From positions 39,126,191-39,190,190 of the forward strand of contig NC_088302.1 in the NCBI RefSeq assembly GCF_032854445.1: a stretch of DNA of 64,000 nt, in the 5' to 3' direction. This stretch comes from Liolophura sinensis (taxonomy: Eukaryota > Mollusca > Polyplacophora > Chitonida > Chitonidae). Each line of letters begins with the position of its first letter. Positions within the stretch are counted from its first letter, which is position 1. Below are positions 13,170-26,100 of this stretch, one piece after another. Below the pieces are notes generated by a model that worked only from the letters and a program-made list of their open reading frames with translations, was not told where the DNA came from and did not search any database. Both the position numbers and the translations under genes were made by a program.

Positions 13170-13330
13170 TTACCCTAGAAGAAAACTGAATTGCTCGCGG
13201 AGAGTACACCGCCGCCCTGTACCAGGAACGGTAAAGGGCAAACCTCTTGACTTATAACCGCTGACGCACAGTCAGGCGAGAGCTGGATTCGAACAAGCTA
13301 TCTCAACAGTCAAGGTACGTCTAGAATGCA
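13170..13330 (-). mobile_element. SINE-like element, family 3
   Basis: Minus-strand B box in gcttgttcgaatccagctct-type sequence at about 13280-13299, with the family-3 central block. Tail partly eroded. Confidence 0.5.
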
Positions 13331-16300
13331 ACACACCTGTGTTCAGGTATGGAAGGTACCAATGTTGACTGTGGAAGATTACTTTCCAATTTGGTTTGCA
13401 TTTTTAATAATACAAGGGCCAATACTTGGATTCACAAAACTTCGTTAATCAATTTTTCGTAACTATTTTAGTAAATCACATCTAATAAACCACATAGTGT
13501 TACATAGATAGTATTATTCTCGAAAACAGTTGCCAGCTGAGCAAGTGGATCTACGACTTTTAGTTAATGTGTTGTGGAACTGTCTTCATCGTTTATCTTT
13601 GTAGTATAAACTGCCTCTGTGGAGTGAATACAAGACATATTCGGCGATTTTCCTAAAACAGCTTCAATAACTGTCAGATTTTTCTCTTTTCGTGTAGATA
13701 TTTCCGAACCATAATCATTCTGTTAAATATATACATTCTATAAATATAAAATGACGTTGTACCAAACACATTATAATTTCTACTTAATAACCATTTCAGT
13801 GCCTTTATACATCCTGGGATTTGCTTTCCAGGAGTGACGTAGCTCGTGGAGAACACTTTCAGATATTCGTTGGTATAAACCTCGCAGGCTGAAAATGATA
13901 TGTCACCGTCAAAATCCGCACTGATGTTATAGATTTACTGTAGAGAAGATACCCTTATTCATACATCGTTGTGGTAGCGAAGCAAGGCTTAATCTACTCA
14001 CTTCAAATCCCGTATTTCATAGCTGTCTGGGACATTAAAGCCATGATGTAATAGGTTAAATAACACTGTAAAATGCTGCAACACTTGGGCAGATTAACAT
14101 TTTACAATATTTGGCCTCAAAAATAAAAAAATAAAAAAATGTTAACATTTCGGTGAAGATAACACTTGTCAGGTTTAGTCAACTCCTCCCGTTTATTCCC
14201 AAGAAAACAGCGTGACAAAATATAATGTTGTAATTACATTTAATACTTGGGGCTAACGGTACATATCTGTGACAGTCTTTAAGCTCACATTGTATGAACT
14301 ACATCGTCCTCCAAAACAAGTATACTTGTAATTAGCATAATTGAACTTAAACTTGACAGGGAGGTGTAGAAATTTACTCATTCATGGTTTAATGTGGCCA
14401 TTTACACTATGTAGCCATTATACACCCATATGTGTTTCAATTAGATTGTCGATGCATGGTCGCTTATTAGGTGGGCCCTTTAAAAGGAAATGTGAAAATG
14501 ATAGTTTTATTACAGGCTTAATTTGTTTAGTTCTGCTTAGGTTTAAGGTGGAGATAGTTTAAATAAAGATTATCTGGATAAACTATTAAGGTATGATGAA
14601 GTGGATAACAGAACGGACATTAAGCTACTATTGCATGGGCTACTTTGCCATTTGTATATTTCTCTTAAGTTTGAAAACTACTGTCAGATTATGAGACAGT
14701 AAACAGCATAACGAGGGGCGATAACAATGTCAACTGATCTGGATCACTAGAGTGACTTCCCTTCAATAACTCCAACATTAAAACGAGGCTGGCATCCTCT
14801 CACGGAAAGACGACAACAACACATACTTTTACGGTAAGTATTTATTGAAAGAAACGATTCCTTGATAAGTTTGTAAACACGGGGGAAAGTGTGAGTTAGC
14901 GAATGGCATACTTCCTTTCTAGGGGGTTCAGTCAGTTATTTTGTCACGTAATGGATATGAAGTTTGGAAGACGTCCGCCTGACTGGACTGCCGAAAGTTG
15001 TAACTGCATGCGTGACGTATTATCATTATGTCTCCCGGCTGACAGTAACAGCTTGTCTGTATCAGGTGGCACACTGACATAACGGCGAGCACCGTTAAGT
15101 GTGTCTGTCTGTCCCAGTGAGATCAACACATACCTGTGACACCGTTGTGTACAGGTGTACGAGAACAAGCCATGTCAGCAAGTCAGTATAGATCTTAGCT
15201 CGCCTGGATTAAACTTAGAAGTGACAGTCTTACATGTAAGGTTGATGGCTGTAAAACGCTGAAGTTTTGATTTTCATAATGTGCTAAACAGAGCAATTTA
15301 CACCAAAAGTAGAGTGATCATTATTCTGCTGGCTAAAAGTAGAAATTCTATGCATTGGTACATACAAATCAGCAGCTAATTATGCTAGATTGGGTATAAA
15401 ATTGGCAGGTATTAATTATCAAGGTAACCACTTATGACTTTTGACACTTCTCAACTGAAAATTTGGTGACCTAAAACCTTTATTATTCATTAGATTCATA
15501 GTTTCTCTTCTACATTGATAGTTTATTCTGGGAAGTGTTGGGGAAATACACCAGATTTGTACACAGGTTAATTGGCAGAGTATGCCTAGGGTTTACATGT
15601 AGCTGTAATGTTTTACAATGTGTGACCTCAGGCCTATATACCAGAAAATATATATTTGTCAAAACAAAATTCAGCTAAATATGTTAATTGAATAGACACA
15701 TAGATGTACAAAAGACAAATACATAATTGATGAAGAATTATTTGAATCAAGTGTAACATAAATCCTTGTAAGATTGCCCAAAAAATGTGGGTCCTAGTTT
15801 TATGGGTCCAGTTTTTTTGTTTAATACCTTGCAACATTTTTGGACTGCTTTTGCCAAGAGCAGTGCCTTCAGTCTAGCCCGCCTGTGGATGATGTCTGCA
15901 TGGGTAATGTCAGAATAGATATATATAATTGTTCAAAACCTTCGATCATCAACCAACAACACCCCTCCCCCTCCCTTACTCTGTTATTGTAAGATAATGA
16001 CATTGTGTTGTGCATGTATACCTGTGTCTATGTTTACATCCTAAACATGATCAAGTAAAGTATAATTATATTTTAGTGTATTCATTCTGTAAGTGTGGTA
16101 AATGTATTGAGTGTGCGCAAGGCCCCGCATGTGCACATACATGTGCAAGTACAAGTATTCTTTCATCCCTTAATTACACTTGATGGTCTTAGTCATAAGT
16201 GAATGCATCATAAAGTGTTAATCAGGTATGATCCTGATAATGAGAGTCATCATTCTTGGATAAGAACACTTTTAGGAATCATTATCAGTCACACTAGAAA

Positions 16301-18077
16301 GAAAAAACACCCGGACATGTGGGATTTGTTTGCTAAATATGAATTGACAGGTGGAGATCATGTACTGACATCCATTTACTTCAGACATCATGGGTGTGTA
16401 TATTTAATCTTGAAAATAAGAGAAATTTTTGTTGTTATTAATTTTTTTTCATATCTCTCATCATGTCTCTCATTGATTCATCTACATTATGTTAAGTTTT
16501 TTTTATGTTGGCAATAAGGGTATTTTTTTAAGGCCCTTAAGTGCATCTGAAAGTGCATTTTTAGATACCAAAATTTAGATGAAATACAGTACTATATTTT
16601 GGACATGCAGTGTTCTTGAGAACTGATACATTTTTAATACTGGAAAACTGGTTGATTTACTGACTTTAATTACTGATTTTAACTCGTTCATAATTTCTCC
16701 ACTTTTGCTGTTTTCAACGCTTATCAAGTTTTTCTCATAAGAGCATTTTCATGTACATGTAGGGGCAGCTCTGGCTCGCATCATCAAGTACCTTTCGTAA
16801 ACCATAAATTCAATAATTACGTGGATGATGCTGTGTGATAATTCTGTATTATACTACTCATCAGATGAGTATAAGTCATGAATCAAAATATTTCATAAGT
16901 TCTCAAAAATCTGAGTAAATAATGTGGTTAGTCACAGTTCAAGAGTTCACACAGAAATGACTCATTTACCAGATTTGATATTTTAAGAAATGTCTTATGT
17001 AACAGATGACAAAATGTTCATCCTAGAAACTGAATGTATGGTCTTCAAAACATGATACAACTATGTCTGGCCCGAAATTCATATTCAAATAAAACAGTCA
17101 ATGAAAACTGAATTTAGTTTCTGGAGTGTGGGTGGGTGTTTAATAGATCGATGGCCACCTCTTCTAATTATGTTCAGGTAATAGTTGGAAAGCATAATAA
17201 AAATAACTCAGCCAGGAAACTGAACTGCGTCTTAGCCCATGTTCACTCTGGTGTATGAGAGCATGGTGATAACTGGTGCTGATATAATGTAACACAGTGA
17301 CAGACCTAGCTAAGAGGGTTTATCTTATAGATGTCACCAGACACTATAAACTCTCTGCTGTTGATCTTTCAATGTTAAACTCACCACAGGCTGTCAATGA
17401 TATGTTTTCTAGTTTACAATATGGTATATAGAGCATTTTTTCTTCTGCTTGGTTTGCACACCTGACCAGGAAGAAAAACAGTAAACTCTGTCTGTTTCAA
17501 AAAGTAAGATTAACAGATAGGGGATTACTAACATGAGTGGATGAGCAGTGATGTGTGGAATCTGTGTCTGTCTCCTCCCTCTATCATGAGTGTTAAAAGT
17601 ACATACATCTATCTTCCCTTTATTGCCTCAGTAGAAGTACCGTACGACTAAACACTATATCCATGTATGTATTGTACACCCATTTTCCTCCAGTATAGTG
17701 TTAAGTATTAATGATGGGGCTCAATATGATCAGTGCATAAGAGGTTAATTGTCTAGAATTAAGTCTGCATTGAGACATGTACATATATGGTTATACATGT
17801 AAGTCTCTGTGACAGAGACTGGCAGAAAAAATTTAGGCATGTCCTGGTGATAACCTACTGTTTGTGTATGTGTATGCACATACTGTAGATTGTAGGTTGT
17901 ATTTGTATTTTACAGTGTTTTCTGATTGTAGTTATTGAAGAGTATGTGGTCTAACTGGTAGGATACATTTTGTCTTACTATCAGTATTTTAACAGTGTAA
18001 TCATGTTATTCGAGGTCGATGGTGAGCTGGCTGTGGCTTAATGATTAATAGCGCTTACAACACATGCACCTTTCAGT
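13331..18077. other. Intergenic to 5' flank of GALNT copy A
   Basis: No coding exon. A donor-like ACG/gtaagt at 14832 and a relatively GC-richer block at 14700-15190 could mark an untranslated first exon or promoter of copy A; this is weak. From 15.2 kb on, the sequence resembles the AT-rich, TACATGTA-bearing introns of copy A. Confidence 0.35.
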
Positions 18078-18312
18078 TTATTTATTTATTTTTTTGATTG
18101 ATGTTTTATGCCATACTCAAGAATATTTCACTTATACAACTGCTGCTAGCATTGTGATGGGAGGAAACTGGGCAGAGTGCGTGGGAAACCACGATCATCT
18201 GTAGGTTGTTGTCAAACGTTCCCAAGTGCTCTCGGTGAGGAAGACAGCATGAGCTGGACTTGAACACTCCTGGGTCATTGCGCTGCGCTGGTGTGTTAAC
18301 TCCCTCAGCCCC
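18078..18312 (-). mobile_element. tRNA-derived SINE, family 1, near full length, with TSD
   Basis: Flanked by 14-bp target-site duplications ATGCACCTTTCAGT (18064-18077) and ATGTACCTTTCAGT (18313-18326), one mismatch. The mismatch and many substitutions indicate an older insertion. Confidence 0.88.
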
Positions 18313-18674
18313 ATGTACCTTTCAGTATTACAAGGTGTAAGCTCAAACCTGGGACATGGAATTGTCGGCTCGCCTGAACAAAGTGTAGACGTAGTGCTCT
18401 AATACCCTACCCTGAGCGGCGAACCACATCAAGTAACTGAGAAAGATTGAAAGTAATGTTTCTCTAACATACTTGTAAACATTAAGGGTGGTATCTTAAA
18501 TAGTGCCAGCTCAGGTATATAAAGAACTGTATCATTAGGGAGATGTTCCATTGTTGGTGCTTTTTGTTGAATTAATTTTTAATACCGTAATTTGCACTTT
18601 AATTTACGTAATTAAACAGCAATAAAATAAATGAATAAAATAAACAGAGGTTGACAATCCCGGCAAACACATGC

Positions 18675-18802
18675 ATGTAAATGCATGGTTTCCTCTGGGG
18701 TCTGATCGGTTTCCTCTCACCACAATGTTGATCACTGTCATATAAATGAAATATTCTTGAGTAAGGCATAAAACACCAATCCAGTAAAGAAAATAAATAA
18801 AC
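18675..18802 (+). mobile_element. SINE family 1, 5'-truncated
   Basis: Retains gtttcctc..ccacaatg, aaatattcttgagtaaggc and an A-rich tail. Confidence 0.8.
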
Positions 18803-19419
18803 CATTCAATCAATAAATCAATCAAAACTTTATGTGTTCATACATGTTCTTAACAGCTTGTAAAATGTTATTTGACTGTGTCCTTGAACAAATTTTTTAT
18901 CATACATATATATGCAAATATATGCAAGTCTTACCATTTGAAGTTACTGAGGGCCTCCTTTAGTACACACATAGGCACACACAAAAAATCATGTGATCAG
19001 TCTTCATGAATGAATGATACTACCTGGGATACATCAGTTGACCTGATTTAGAAGAAAAAAAAGACTGTTGAAGGCTTGACTTACAAAGCCAAAGGTGTGA
19101 AGGGTGGCTGATCTATATTGTAAGCATATTAGTATTAGTAGTATGGGGTACTGGGATTATTAGAACATAGGAGAAGCAATGGAGGAATGCTATATAGATG
19201 GCTGGTGTTGTACACCAGTCACACACCTGTTTACACAGTACACATACACGCACACACACCCTTCTCAGGTGCCCATACAGGTAAGCATAAAAGGTTAAAT
19301 CTCTGTTTCTCGCTATTACACTGGCCATGGGACAAGTCTGCACACATTGATATTTGCTTTATTATAAGAAACCTTTTTAATTTTCTGTGTACATGTGTTT
19401 CTTGTTTTGTTTTTGTCAG

Positions 19420-19945
19420 GAGCTAGCTGGCCTGAGAAGAAAGTGGGCTCTGTGAAATAGCAAGACAGGAAAGTTTTTCAAATATATGTGGCCAGCCATT
19501 GACTCCTGCTGCTGACCTCTGTCTCAGTGTCTGGGTATTACCTCAGCTCTTAGCCACACTCAGCCACATTTGTATGTATAGCCAGGTCCCCATCACCTCA
19601 GCCCTTTGACAGCCAGCATGCCCTGATACTGAGCCTCCTGACAGGTTGACACAGGACTTTATGAGGGATTTGTTGTGGAGCTCCCCTGACAGAGATCCCT
19701 TTTTATACCTCCAACAGAGCATCACCCCCAGTGCTGTCACTGTATCAGGTGGCAACAGTGCAGTTTCAGCAGTATACCTGGTCAATGATCCCTCTTGTAG
19801 TTTTAGCCTGTCAACAACGTATTGCTGTGTGTTAACAGGAGGTGGGCTATGCAGACAGCATGGAATGCCTACTCCTAAACTTACAGTGCTGATTTTTACC
19901 TAGTATACATGATATTGCTGTGATAAAAGGAAGGTGTTAGCCATC
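19420..19945 (+). other. Probable 5' UTR exon sequence of copy A
   Basis: A good acceptor (tttgtttttgtcag) ends at 19419, and the sequence from there to the ATG at 19946 contains no ORF of note and no clear splice donor. If used, the promoter and first exon lie further upstream, possibly in the 14.7-15.2 kb region, where an ACG/gtaagt donor sits at 14832. This is inference from splice signals only. Confidence 0.35.
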
Positions 19946-20191
19946 ATGAGGCGTAATTCAGTGACCCTGCTGAAGTTTGTGATTGCGGCCGCAGTGTTTA
20001 TAGTAACAGGCCCCATGGCATTGCGATTCCTCATGAACAAGAGTGGGGAAGAGGACTCTGTGGCAGGTGTAGTGAAGGAGATGGGTCTGCCACAAGCTCC
20101 CAGGGATGCTAGGGATGCTGGTGATGCTGTGAAAGTCTTTGACCAGTTAAAGGCACTTGTGAAGGATGAGGGACATCGTCAAGGAGCACAG
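19946..20191 (+). CDS. GALNT10-like: Copy A exon 1: start, transmembrane anchor, stem
   Basis: Encodes residues 1-82 and ends in phase 0 at CACAG/gtaact. It starts MRRNS, then a hydrophobic stretch (about 8-28) fits a signal anchor. The rest is a charged stem with a short [10 protein letters not shown] stutter. Stems of this family vary freely in sequence and length, so the identity of this exon rests on the matching exon 1 of copy B (same MRRNS start and a shared MPQAPR-like motif). Confidence 0.88.
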
Positions 20192-23100
20192 GTAACTGTA
20201 GTTCTGTCTGTTTATTGTTTTTCTGTCTAAGGTGTGTGTATTTTGTCTGTCTGTCTGATGTCTATTGTCTGTCTCTGTCTCAGGCTGGCTGTCTGTATGT
20301 CTGTTGTCTTTCGTTCTTTTGTTAAAAACACAGTAGTTAGTTTTCTCTGTAATGCTTTATAGTGAAACTTTGAAGGGCTTACAGTACATGTGTACCGGTA
20401 CAATTTGATTAGCACATGTGGACACACATCTAGTGATACACACACACGAAAAATAAGTCAACATTAAACATAAACTATGTATGTTTGGGACAATGCAGTG
20501 ATAGTAGTTAGCCACAGTGTTAGTATTACATGTACTTTGCATGTAAACTGATCTGTGCGATCACACAGTGAAACATCAAGACCATAAATCGTCAACAAAT
20601 CCGACCAGTAAGTGATAAACTAATATGTATTTTGAAAACAAATAATTTGATTATAATATGTTGTTCATCTACTAGCAGAAATGAACTTGACAGAAATTAC
20701 AAAACGTGTTACAAACCTGTTCAGATCAGAATAATTCCTGTAATATACCAAAACATGCGGTATCTCTATGGTCAAAGTTGGTCATGGATTTATAAAGGAT
20801 ACGTATAGATGTACATTTTACACAAGACTGAATGTTCGGTCATGGTAGTCATAGCAGTCGTGTCAGTCACATTTCCTAGCTGCAACCCAGTTGTTCTTTG
20901 TCTTGATTTCCAACTTGGCAAGTGGAAAAAAAAATTATGAAACCACTTGGGTTGTTAACAGAACTTCCAAAAGTAATTTATCATCTAGGTTAAGTCTTAT
21001 CCAGACAGCAGCCATCATTAACGTGAGCTACATGTAACAAAGTTCTCAGCATGCTGATAACAAAATTCACCCCTGCACATTCTATACATGAGTTTTTAAT
21101 CAATGTCTGAGTCAACACGAATAGTTCAGCACTACTGTGTATTTAAAGCAACAGGTCCACTGATAATGTGTATAAACATCCACCACTGAGTCTGGCGGGA
21201 GTCTGGGGGCATTAATAGGCATTCAAGTTGTCTTGTGTGGAGTGGATTGGAGATCCAACACACATCAATATGTTATAGACTTACACGTACATAGTGCTGG
21301 GCACTTTGGTCTCCTCCACCTGTAAAAGTGCCTGTCATATGACTGAACAATTCTTAACATGGCATGTTAACAAGCAGCAAGAAAGAAACAAAATAATAAT
21401 AGTTACCTTGCATGTGGAGCAGTTCAATTAATTCATAGGTACCCATTTAGGCCTGTTAAATCATGAACTGCCCTTAAAACTAATTGTTGGTATGTATATA
21501 AAATTAAAACCTGTCTGCATCATTGATGAATTACCTCCCTTGATGAAAATGGCACACAACATGGGTACATCTGTTTATATGTACATCTCCTGTTGGCAAG
21601 GTATTAAAAATGAGAACTGTTAAATTCAAGATCATGAGTACTGTAAAGGCTGTTGTGTTCTACTACATATTTGTACGTCGCATAAACATACATACCATAC
21701 GCATGTTTTTGCAGTGTCAAACATGCAGGTAGGTCACAGAATATTGGTTTTGTCTTTTTTAATTGTGTTAGAGAAGACAGTGTATAAAATATTAAGTTTC
21801 ATTGAAGATATACATGTAGATAATGTGACATGTAATGTCATAATCATAAAAATCACACTCTCGTCTGCTTGTGAACTGATATTAATCCAGATCATTTTAC
21901 CCATTGTAATACCCATTTTATTCCCAGTTTATATTGAGGCTATCTATTTCCCATTATTTTCCATTCAACAATGCTTCAAATTATCCAACATTTAAGTTAG
22001 TTATTTATTTATTTATTTGATCGGTGTTTTACGCTGTACCCATAAATATGTCACATATACGACAGTGGCCATCATTATGGTAGGAAGAAACCGGGCAGAG
22101 CCCCATGGAAACCCATGCCTATCCGCAGGTTGCTGGCAGACCTTCCCATGTACAGGCAGAGAGGAAGCCAGCATGAGCTAGATTTGAACTCCCAACGACT
22201 GCATTGGTGAGAGACTCCTGGGTCATTACGAGGGGCTAGAGTGCTAACCAACTGAGCCACAGAGGCCCCTGCCACCAAATAAGTGCATCAGTTAACCTTT
22301 CATTACTAGGTCCATGATGATGTACTTAATAAGCAAAGGATATATGTTGATTTATGTTGATTCAGTGACATTGAGAAGCAGGGTAGGGATGGTTGGGGCT
22401 GGGCTCACATGTTTTACTGGATTGTATAGTGTGTAATGGGCTAGATAGTGTGCTGTGTTTGAGTACCTTGGTAGCAGCCTTCAACCTGGAGTGGCTCTTG
22501 GAATGCACAATATCCCATATCCCACATCCCACAATATCCCACATCCCACATCCCACAATATCCCATATCCCACAATATCCCATATCCCACAATATCCCAC
22601 ATCTCACAAGACGTTGGCACAGTGCATACTTGCCTACAGCTAAATTTCATTTCTCAGATCCACATATATGTCTTGTAATCTATATGTTACAAGCTACACT
22701 GTAGATTGAAGATGTTTTATCCCATTTATTGATTATAGTATTAGTCACCTAAGGGCTGAATAACTTATTAAATGGCAAGGCGTGGACTGTTAAAATGCTA
22801 CAGGTAGACCAACAGGAATTCACTTCGTACATGGACATACTGCATGCTACATATAAAACTATGAGTCTATAAATTTTAAGTTTTAGGCTTTGTCCACAAT
22901 TGTCTGTCCAAACTACACGAACATCAGTACAGTCTTTACAGATCAGCATATTGTGTGTGGAGCTTATTTTTTAAGCGTTTTGTCATGCTCATAACATCTG
23001 TGTTTGTTTAGATGGTTTGAACTTTTTATTGATTGTCAGTGTTCATGCCAGACCTCATGACAGTTTGCCATGATTATGAATAAGTGAGTGTACATGTACG

Positions 23101-26100
23101 GTACATGTAGATTTCTTCAGTGAACTGATTTATTTGTGAAACACTATATTTGGGACACAGGAAAATTAGTTCTACTTTCATTTTACATGTACAATCTGCA
23201 TCAAATATTATTTCTACGTAACTGGACATTAGGCCATAACAAATTAAATTTTTGTTTAAAGTGCATAATGAATGTCTGAGGAGGATATGGAAGTAAAATT
23301 GCCTTACTACTCGTACGTGTAGTGCACTGACTTTTCCTATTTGCGAATAAAGTCTTAGATTTCAGGTATTAGGTCATGTGAGTCTGTAGTACCGCAAAAA
23401 TCTGTACCGTCCCATAAGTCTGTAGTGCTCATATATCTGTAGTGTCCCATAAGTTTGTAGTGCCTGTATAACTGGACTGCCCCATAAGTTTGTAATGCCC
23501 ATATATCTGTAGTGTCCCATAAGTCTGTAGTGCCCATATATCTTTAGGGTCCCATAAGTCTGTAGTTCCCATATATCTGTACTGTCCCATAAGTCTGTGA
23601 TGCCAATATATCCCTACTGCCCCATAAGTCTAGTGCCCATATATCTGTAGTGTCCCATATGTCTGTAGTGCCCATATATCTATACTGTCTTATTAGTCTG
23701 TAGTGCCCATGTATCTGTACTGACCCATAAATCTAGTGCCCATGTATCTGTGCTGTCCCATAAGTCTGTAGTGCCCGTATATCTATACTGTCTCATTAGC
23801 CTGTAGTGCCCCATAGATCTGTGGAGTCCCATAAGCTTGTAGATTACCATAAGTTGTATAAGTCCCATAAGTCAGTCGGTGACCCATAAATCCATAAAGT
23901 CCCATATCTCAAGAATATTTCACTTATACATCGACTACCAGCATTATGGTGTTAGGAATCCGGACAAAGCCAATAACCATATATATGGTACAAATAAGGG
24001 ACATAAATGTTGACATGTTAACCTCATATGGTGTGTCAACTGGTTTTTGATATTGTTGTCTAGTCATTGTGAGGCTTCCTCTCTGGCTGTACATGGGAAC
24101 GTCTGCCAGCAACCTGCGGATAGTCGTTTGTTTCTCCCGGGCCCAGTTTCCTCCCACCATAATGCTGGCAGCCATCGTATAAGTGAAATATTCTTGAGTA
24201 CAGTGTAAAACACCAATCAGAAAAAATAATTTACTCATTGTTAAAAGAACACAGCCTGTAATGCTGTTAACTTGTGCTCAACAACAACCTTTTATGACGT
24301 CTGTACAGTTCGCTTGTTATAGAGCCCAACTTGTGGAGAGACTTTACGGCACATTTTGTGAGACATTTTCCTTACGAATAAGTATTCTGATCATCTCTTC
24401 TTGTTTTCCCATGTTGACTTTTGTCTGGTGATGAATTGTGTGGAGTTATAATTGTGTTTTGATCAGGAGAGCTTAGATATGGCCCAAGACTGATTTTTTT
24501 TTTTCAGCAATCCAGCGATTAACAGGTACATAAAACTTGCAAATTTTGGGGAAACCATTTGTCAATGTGTTGCTTGTAAAACTGATGTTTCTACAATCCC
24601 AGTGAGATCCTCTCCCCAGATTTTATGTTTGTTCCTGTGTATCTGGAGTGGTGTCTTAGACATGCTCTTGTATTTTCTCATATGTTTTAATTTGACTTAA
24701 GTATTTATTTGATTAATATTATTAACATATGTCGTATTCAAGCCAGGGAGAAACCCGCAACCATCCGCACGTTGCTGGCAGTGGCAGACCTTCCCACGTA
24801 CGGCTGGAGAGGAAGCCAGCATGAGGATTGTTGGCAGGCTTTAGGGTCATTGTGCCGCGCCTTGGCCCTTCCTCAGATGTTTCGTATGGTTTTATTATTC
24901 AATAATATGTCTGGAATTTTATCTGAGTGTGTTTGTGCTTCTTGCTTTGATATTGCTCCTTCAGTGTGGAGCATTGAATGTCCATTGAATGCTAGATAAA
25001 TAGATGTAATTCAGTGGTTAGACACTCTCAGATTTTCCCTGTTTGCTGTTCAATTAGAAACAGCTGACATCATACATCATGATGTGTATTGATTTTATCC
25101 TAACTTGAACTGCGTTTTTTTCTTGTAAAGCTTATCCATATCACACATCTGTTACCAAGCATTTCTAAACCCATGCTATTGATGCAAGGCTGTTGAGTTC
25201 ATTACGCAAAGGTGTACATAAAAATTCATCACTCGGGAACATGTATATTAATACCTGTGTGTTATTGTATAAATGTGGAAAGGCAATATGGACATGTAGC
25301 CGTGGTTTATTTTTGCTGCTCTTTGTGGTATTGACTAGACCTGCAAAACAATTTGCCTTTACAGTTTGAGGCGCTTATGAATTAGTTAAAAAAAAATTAA
25401 ATTTGCTGATAGCCTGAAACCTCAAGATATGCATGTATTTCGGACACAGAGGATACTTATAATGTGTATGTATGGACATGTGTACATGTCTACTCTTAAA
25501 AACACAGGCAAATCAAATCTGTTGCATGAACTACAGTATATTTATTTATTTATTTGATTGGTGTTTTACGCCATACTCAAGAATATTTCACTTGTACGAC
25601 AGCGACCAGCAATATGGTGGGTGGAAACCGGGCAGAACCCGGGGGAAACCCACGACCATCCGCAGGTTGCTGCCAGACCAACTACAGTATAGCCAGGTTG
25701 TATAAGTAGCAGTAGATACATTTACATGTATATAGCCAACAACAAATCAAGTGGCAGATTACTTCTTGTGTTAGCTTCTGTTGTTTATAATAAGTTGATG
25801 TTGAAGATTAAATTTTATTGTAGTCCACACATATAGCAAGGATTACCTTGAAAAGATTGGATTAGAAAAACTGGAAATTATTGCGACAGTCCTGCATATG
25901 GAGAATCATGTCCTTGTCAGGCTTGTCTAGAACAGACCACATCAGTACTGTACATGTAGTTTCTAATTGTAAATGTTAAATTTGTAAGTTTTGTTTTAAG
26001 TTGTAAATATGCAACCACATACTAAATGTAGAATTCCTCAAGAATCACCCAAGGTTTAAGGACAGACAATACCAGAGATTTTCACCCCAAAAAAGGTCCA

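Noticed and set aside
19543-19903. Opposed ORFs just upstream of copy A
   Set aside because: Located in the probable 5' UTR; no conserved motif and the frames overlap each other.
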